Origin: Bacilli bacterium | GTDB lineage: Bacteria > Bacillota_I > Bacilli_A > RF39 > UBA660 | Direction of reading: 5' to 3' | DNA length: 10,380 bases | NCBI GenBank assembly: GCA_016283075.1 | Contig: JAEEMF010000032.1 | Coordinates: 1 to 10,380 of the forward strand | In this document: piece by piece, positions 6,569 through 10,380 of the stretch | Layout: each line of letters opens with the position of its first letter | How positions within the stretch are numbered: position 1 is the first letter of the stretch | Made by a program: the position numbers and the translations under genes | The notes under the pieces: generated by a model | What the model saw: only the letters and a program-made list of their open reading frames with translations | What the model was told of the DNA's origin: nothing | Database searches by the model: none

Positions 6569-8114
6569 ATTCACTTTCTTCTATTTCTTTTAACTTCTTT
6601 TCTTTATCAATACGCTCAAATAAAGGATATCCAGTACCTACTTTATAAGTATTTTCTTCTTTATCATATTCTTTATTATCAGTTTGTAATTGACTAAAGA
6701 TTTTATCAGAAGTTTCAGGTAAGAATGCTGCTAAATAAATACTTGCTTTTCTAATAGCTTCAAGTAAGTTATAAATAACAGTTTCAAGTCTATCTTTAGA
6801 AGCTTCATATTTTGCTAAAACCCAAGGAGTAGTTTCATCAATATATTTATTAGAAGCTCTAAATAAATCAATAATAAGTTCTAGAGCATCTGCTACTCTA
6901 ACATTATTCATTCTTTCTTCTATTTCAGCTGGGAACTTATTAAATAATTCTTTAAATGGAGTATCCATAGAATCAGTTACATTTTTATTAGTAACAGTAC
7001 CTTCAAAATATTTATTAGCCATAGCAATAGTTCTATTAACTAAGTTTCCTAAAATGTTTGCCAAATCAGAATTAATTCTTTCAATTAATAAATCGTAAGT
7101 AAATGTTCCATCTTGAGCAAAAGGCATTTCATGAATCATATAGTATCTTACAGCATCTACACCAAAATGTTTTGTAAGTTCATCAGCATAAACAATATTA
7201 CCTTTTGACTTACTCATCTTATCATCACCAAATAATAACCATGGGTGACCAAAGATTTTCTTTGGAAGTGGTAAATCAAGTGCCATTAACATAATTGGCC
7301 AGTAAATAGTGTGAAATCTTAGTATATCTTTACCAATTACATGTATATCAGCTGGCCAGAACTTCTTGAAGTGATCAGTAGAATCCTCGAAATCGTAACC
7401 TGCAAAAGTAATATAATTGCTTAAAGCATCTATCCATACATAAATTACATGGTCAGTGTCAAATGTAACAGGAATCCCCCATTTAAACGAAGATCTTGAT
7501 ACACATAAGTCTTGTAATCCTGGTTTAATGAAGTTGTTTACAATTTCATTTTTACGACTTACTGGTTCAATAAAGTCAGGGTGTTCTTCGATATACTTTT
7601 CTAATCTTTCAGTATAATTACTTAATTTTAAGAAATATGCTTCTTCACTAGATTTAACTACTTCACGACCGCAATCTGGACATTTACCATCTACTAATTG
7701 TGATTCAGTAAAGAATGATTCACAAGGAGTACAGTATAAACCTTCATACTTTCCTTTATAGATATCACCTTGTTTATATAATTTTTCAAATATTTTTGCT
7801 ACTACTTCTTCATGCTTCTTATCAGTTGTTCTTACAAATTTATCATAACTTGTATTCATTGCATCAAATGTTTGTTTAACAACAGCTGCTACATCATCTA
7901 CATATTCTTGTGGTGTTTTTCCAGCAGCATTAGCTTTTTCCTCAATCTTTTGACCATGTTCATCTGTGCCAGTTTGGAAATATACATCATATCCAGTTAA
8001 TCTCTTATAACGAGCAATGGCATCTGATAAAACTATTTCATAAGTATTTCCAATATGTGGTTTTGCTGATGCATAAGCTATAGCAGTAGTAATATAAAAT
8101 TTTTCTTTTTCCAT
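6567..8114 (-). CDS. metG: Methionyl-tRNA synthetase
   Basis: Class I synthetase that charges elongator and initiator tRNA-Met. The 515 residues show the N-terminal FYITTAIAYASAKPHIGN with the HIGH-type motif as HIGN (20-23), a connective domain with one zinc knuckle (Cys128, Cys131, Cys145, Cys148), the KMSKS loop (299-303), and an anticodon-binding helical domain. The protein ends shortly afterwards, so the C-terminal EMAPII-like tRNA-binding domain found in longer MetRS such as that of B. subtilis is absent; the short form is known and functional in many bacteria. AAAGGAGG lies seven bases from the ATG. The gene is controlled by a T-box leader upstream. It heads the metG-tatD-yabE order conserved in Bacilli. 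Confidence 0.97.
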   Translation of the reverse strand: MEKEKFYITTAIAYASAKPHIGNTYEIVLSDAIARYKRLTGYDVYFQTGTDEHGQKIEEKANAAGKTPQEYVDDVAAVVKQTFDAMNTSYDKFVRTTDKKHEEVVAKIFEKLYKQGDIYKGKYEGLYCTPCESFFTESQLVDGKCPDCGREVVKSSEEAYFLKLSNYTERLEKYIEEHPDFIEPVSRKNEIVNNFIKPGLQDLCVSRSSFKWGIPVTFDTDHVIYVWIDALSNYITFAGYDFEDSTDHFKKFWPADIHVIGKDILRFHTIYWPIMLMALDLPLPKKIFGHPWLLFGDDKMSKSKGNIVYADELTKHFGVDAVRYYMIHEMPFAQDGTFTYDLLIERINSDLANILGNLVNRTIAMANKYFEGTVTNKNVTDSMDTPFKELFNKFPAEIEERMNNVRVADALELIIDLFRASNKYIDETTPWVLAKYEASKDRLETVIYNLLEAIRKASIYLAAFLPETSDKIFSQLQTDNKEYDKEENTYKVGTGYPLFERIDKEKKLKEIEESE

Positions 8115-8135
8115 CTTTATTCCTCCTTTATAAAT

Positions 8136-8171
8136 AAAAAAAGACCATCCCTAAAAAAGGGCGTAGTCTTT
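8136..8171 (-). terminator. Regulated terminator of the metG T-box
   Basis: AAAGAC pairs with GTCTTT and CCCT with AGGG, with small internal unpaired segments and a T-rich loop, followed by a T run. Its 5' arm overlaps the 3' half of the antiterminator (TACGCCCTT), so the two folds are mutually exclusive. It ends about 20 bases before the metG start codon. Confidence 0.88.
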
Positions 8172-8358
8172 ACGCGGTACCACCTTTATTCATAACAAAA
8201 AATATTGTTACCTCAAATATTTAACGCATATATACGTCTTAACCTACATATCAATTAAGAAGCTCCAGAACCATTCGAACTACCTCTTCGTATCTAGCTT
8301 TCACCTACCTAGACTCTCTAAAACTATCAAGTAGTTTTCTTTCTTTCATCGCATTTAT
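8136..8358 (-). ncRNA. T-box riboswitch leader of metG, methionine-type
   Basis: The minus-strand leader contains the T-box core AAGGTGGTACCGCG. Stem I landmarks are visible: AGAGAG, then a UCUAG/CUAGA stem enclosing GGUGAAAG. The specifier candidate is AUG in GAAUGG (8272-8274), matching methionine; the overlapping UGG (Trp) reading is less likely because the bulge UGGU predicts discriminator A73, as in tRNA-Met. A TAACAA/TTGTTA hairpin precedes the T-box, as stem III does. The antiterminator pairs AAGG with CCTT and GCGTA with TACGC around the bulge (8157-8186). Uncharged tRNA-Met would stabilise it and switch on metG. Outer stem I pairing was not resolved. The leader, together with the flanking promoters, fills the gene-free stretch between metG and ppaC. 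Confidence 0.93.
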
Positions 8359-8364
8359 GGCGAT

Positions 8365-8393
8365 AGTATAGCATATATATTTTTAAAATTCAA
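8365..8393 (-). promoter_or_regulatory. Promoter of the metG T-box transcript
   Basis: On the minus strand TTGAAT and TATACT are spaced by 17 bases, and the -10 is extended by TGC. The expected start near 8358 places the whole T-box in a leader of about 240 bases. It is divergent from the ppaC promoter, with about 30 bases between the outer elements. Confidence 0.75.
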
Positions 8394-8423
8394 TAACAAA
8401 ATATGTTTTTTTTACTATAGTTA

Positions 8424-8432
8424 TGTTATAAT
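8424..8432 (+). promoter_or_regulatory. Promoter of ppaC (extended -10)
   Basis: TGTTATAAT is an exact extended -10. The upstream region is a T run with no clear -35. The start would fall near 8439, leaving a leader of about 20 bases that includes the GGAAGGG ribosome binding site. Confidence 0.65.
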
Positions 8433-8458
8433 TTTTATACAAGAATGGAAGGGATTAT

Positions 8459-10075
8459 ATGGATGAAATTTATGTAATTGGGCATAAAAAACCTGATACA
8501 GATACCGTAACAGCATCAATATGTTTATCATATTTAAGAAATAAACTAGGTATGAAAACAGAACCTAGAATACTTGGAGAAATCAACAATGAAACTAAAT
8601 TTGTATTAGATTATTTTAAAGTAAAGAAACCTAAATATCTAAATGATGTTAGATTACAAATTAAAGACTTAAATTATATAAATGGATTATATGTTAATGC
8701 AAAAGATTCAATATATAGTTGCTTTAATTATATGAATGATAATGCTATTACAAATGTCCCTGTTGTAAATGATAAAAACGAATTAATTGGAGATGCTTCT
8801 ATTAAAGACATAGCAAAAGATATGTTAAAAGTAGATGAAAACTATTTTGAAGCATCATACGATAATATATTAAAAACTATAAATGGATCTGAAATACTAA
8901 GATTTGATGATGTAATAAAAGGAAATATCTTAGTAGCAGCCTATAGAAGTACTACATTTATTGAAAATATAAATATTGATAAAACATCAATACTTATAGT
9001 TGGAGATAGACATAGCATTATAGAGTATGCTGTTAATAGCGGAGCTAAGCTTATAGTTTTAACAGGAAACACTAAGATTCATAAGGAACACCTAGAAATA
9101 GCAAGAAAGAAAAAAGTTAATATTATAAAAACAGATGTTGATACATTTAATACAGCTAAGTTTATTGGACTAAGTAAAAATATAGATGATTTAACTAAAA
9201 AAGAAGATATAGTATCATTTAATGAAAATGATGCTGTAACAGACTTTATTTCTACAGCAAATAAAATGAAATATAGTAACTTCCCAGTTATCGATAATAA
9301 TGGTAAATGTAAGGGAATAGTTAAACTTATCCATACTGCTGAAAAGAAAAGAAAGAAAGTTATATTAGTAGATCATAATGAATATGAACAAAGTGTTGAT
9401 GGACTTGAGGAAGCCGAAATTATTGAGATAATAGATCATCATAAAATAGGTACTATTGGTACTAACGCTCCTATTAACTTTAGAAATATGCCAGTAGGAA
9501 GTACTGATACAATAGTTACTCTTCTTTATAAAGAAAATAATGTAACTATTTCAAAAGAAATAGCAGGACTATTAATGTCAGGAATTATTTCAGATACACT
9601 TCTATTTGCAAGTCCTACTACTACTGAACTAGATAAAGCACTTGTTAAAGAATTATCTAGTATTTGCAATGTAGATTACCAAAAATATGGACTAGAAATG
9701 TTTAAAGCTGGATCTACTCTTAAAGATAAAACTGAAGATGAGATCTTCTATACCGACTTTAAGAACTTTAGTATTGAAGGACTAAAGATAGGAGTAAGTC
9801 AAATATCTACTATTAATCCAGATGATATTCTTCAAAATAGAAAGAACTACATTAAAATACTTAATGATTTAGTTAAGAATAATGATTATAATATGGTACT
9901 TCTATTTGTAACAGATATTCTTAAAAATGGATCATATATATTCTTTAATAATGAATCAGAAGAACTAGTTGATAAATGTTTTGGAAAAGACCTAGATGAA
10001 GGTAGTTTCCTTGAAGGTATTGTATCTAGAAAAAAACAAGTTATTCCTGCAATAATGCAAGAATTAGAAAATTAA
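8459..10075 (+). CDS. ppaC: Family II inorganic pyrophosphatase with regulatory CBS-DRTGG-CBS insert
   Basis: Manganese- or cobalt-dependent hydrolysis of pyrophosphate, pulling nucleotide and aminoacyl-tRNA synthesis forward. The DHH catalytic part is split: GHKKPDTD (8-15) at the start, then DHNE (305-308), DHHK (326-329) and SDT (378-380) after the insert. The insert holds CBS 1 (about 76-122), a DRTGG-like domain (about 130-245, with VGDRHS) and CBS 2 (about 248-297); such inserts bind AMP, ADP or diadenosine polyphosphates and tune activity. The DHHA2 domain ends with substrate-binding SRKKQV (523-528). The 538-residue length fits the CBS-DRTGG subclass. The GST motif reads GSTDT (347-351), with Asp where I would expect Ala. 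GGAAGGG lies five bases before the ATG. This is the only plus-strand gene here, divergent from metG and convergent with the gene on its right. Confidence 0.95.
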   Translation: MDEIYVIGHKKPDTDTVTASICLSYLRNKLGMKTEPRILGEINNETKFVLDYFKVKKPKYLNDVRLQIKDLNYINGLYVNAKDSIYSCFNYMNDNAITNVPVVNDKNELIGDASIKDIAKDMLKVDENYFEASYDNILKTINGSEILRFDDVIKGNILVAAYRSTTFIENINIDKTSILIVGDRHSIIEYAVNSGAKLIVLTGNTKIHKEHLEIARKKKVNIIKTDVDTFNTAKFIGLSKNIDDLTKKEDIVSFNENDAVTDFISTANKMKYSNFPVIDNNGKCKGIVKLIHTAEKKRKKVILVDHNEYEQSVDGLEEAEIIEIIDHHKIGTIGTNAPINFRNMPVGSTDTIVTLLYKENNVTISKEIAGLLMSGIISDTLLFASPTTTELDKALVKELSSICNVDYQKYGLEMFKAGSTLKDKTEDEIFYTDFKNFSIEGLKIGVSQISTINPDDILQNRKNYIKILNDLVKNNDYNMVLLFVTDILKNGSYIFFNNESEELVDKCFGKDLDEGSFLEGIVSRKKQVIPAIMQELEN

Positions 10076-10104
10076 AAACCATTAAAGTAATCTTTAATGG
10101 TTTT
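10075..10104. terminator. Bidirectional terminator shared by ppaC and the convergent gene
   Basis: A 13-pair perfect inverted repeat (AAAACCATTAAAG and its complement) closes on the loop TAAT, with T-rich sequence following on both strands. It overlaps the ppaC TAA at one foot and contains the TAA of the minus-strand gene in its other arm, so the two genes end 18 bases apart and appear to share one hairpin. Confidence 0.8.
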
Positions 10105-10380
10105 CTTTTAATTTCTTTATAATTAATAATAAATCTATTAAATAATATATAAAATGTTTATCAAGTTTTACTGTATCTAAAGTAACAACTAAATTATCAA
10201 ACTTTTTACTAAATCTAAACATTCTTGATAAATCAGATATATCAAAGAACAATTGTCTTCCATCTATACCTTCTAATAACTCTTTTGAAAGATATATTTC
10301 AATAGAGTTTTTTGTTTGTAAAACTTTTCTAATATTTAACTCAGTAGATAGTTTTTCAAACCATTCTTCGTGCATATAGA
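10094..10380 (-). CDS. mfd: Probable C-terminal end of transcription-repair coupling factor Mfd (cut by window edge)
   Basis: About 95 residues remain; the frame is open to the right edge. An internal ATG at 10375 could start a 93-residue protein, but one more in-frame codon (TAT) lies beyond it with no stop, so a truncated longer gene is more likely. The segment has an amphipathic helix, then LNIRKVLQTKNSIEIYLS, an IDGRQLF.DIS segment, a strand with FRFSKKFDNLVVTLDT, and a helical end. This alternating pattern resembles the C-terminal TRCF domain of Mfd, which in the full protein regulates UvrA binding. mfd lies in the same origin-proximal region as metS, ksgA, tilS and ftsH in B. subtilis, which supports the call. 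No catalytic motif is within view, so an unrelated small protein remains possible. Confidence 0.62.
   Translation of the reverse strand, partial: YMHEEWFEKLSTELNIRKVLQTKNSIEIYLSKELLEGIDGRQLFFDISDLSRMFRFSKKFDNLVVTLDTVKLDKHFIYYLIDLLLIIKKLKENH

Noticed and set aside
7812..8000. 62-codon plus-strand reading frame with hydrophobic translation
   Set aside because: Antisense to the metG catalytic domain, with no initiation signal; the apparent hydrophobicity reflects the complementary A+T-rich sequence.
8272..8274. Reading the T-box specifier as UGG (tryptophan)
   Set aside because: The downstream gene is clearly a methionyl-tRNA synthetase, and the UGGU bulge predicts A73, whereas bacterial tRNA-Trp normally has G73; AUG in the same loop fits better.
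9329..9337. DnaA-box-like TTATCCATA in an apparently origin-proximal region
   Set aside because: A single imperfect match inside the ppaC coding sequence with no cluster of boxes or unwinding element; not evidence of an origin.

Overview
The window is a compact, strongly A+T-rich chromosomal stretch from a Gram-positive-type bacterium, most likely an uncultured low-GC Bacillota close to the Mollicutes (Erysipelotrichia or RF39-like). This rests on the base and codon composition, strong Shine-Dalgarno sites, a T-box leader, a YabE-type 3D-domain protein (so probably a peptidoglycan wall), a CBS-domain family II pyrophosphatase, and a gene set that matches the origin-proximal region of Bacillus subtilis. 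All nine visible stop codons are TAA or TAG. Tryptophan appears as TGG and every reading frame is intact, so the standard bacterial code fits. The exact taxon is an inference.

Layout, left to right: the 5' end of parA/soj (minus strand, cut by the left edge); then a minus-strand block which, read in its own direction, runs metG (behind a T-box riboswitch), tatD, a yabE-like 3D-domain gene, and a tight rsmA-ung-tilS-ftsH operon. To the right of metG, the divergent plus-strand gene ppaC converges on the 3' end of a minus-strand gene cut by the right edge, probably mfd.

The genes are housekeeping: translation (MetRS, 16S rRNA dimethylation, tRNA-Ile2 lysidinylation), DNA repair (uracil excision, probably Mfd, possibly TatD), membrane proteolysis (FtsH), wall remodelling (3D protein), pyrophosphate hydrolysis and chromosome segregation (ParA). 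In B. subtilis the corresponding stretches are metS-yabD-yabE-rnmV-ksgA and tilS-hprT-ftsH, with mfd nearby. Here rnmV and hprT are absent from those places, and ung sits between rsmA and tilS.

Expression signals are unusually legible. Five promoters have a TGn-extended -10, and a sixth has a good -35/-10 pair. Four terminator-like hairpins overlap stop codons. The metG terminator also carries the extended -10 for tatD, and the yabE-like promoter lies inside the last codons of tatD. The most unusual protein feature is a Rho_N-like tail on FtsH. I see no mobile element, CRISPR array, tRNA or rRNA gene, and no clear new multi-gene system.
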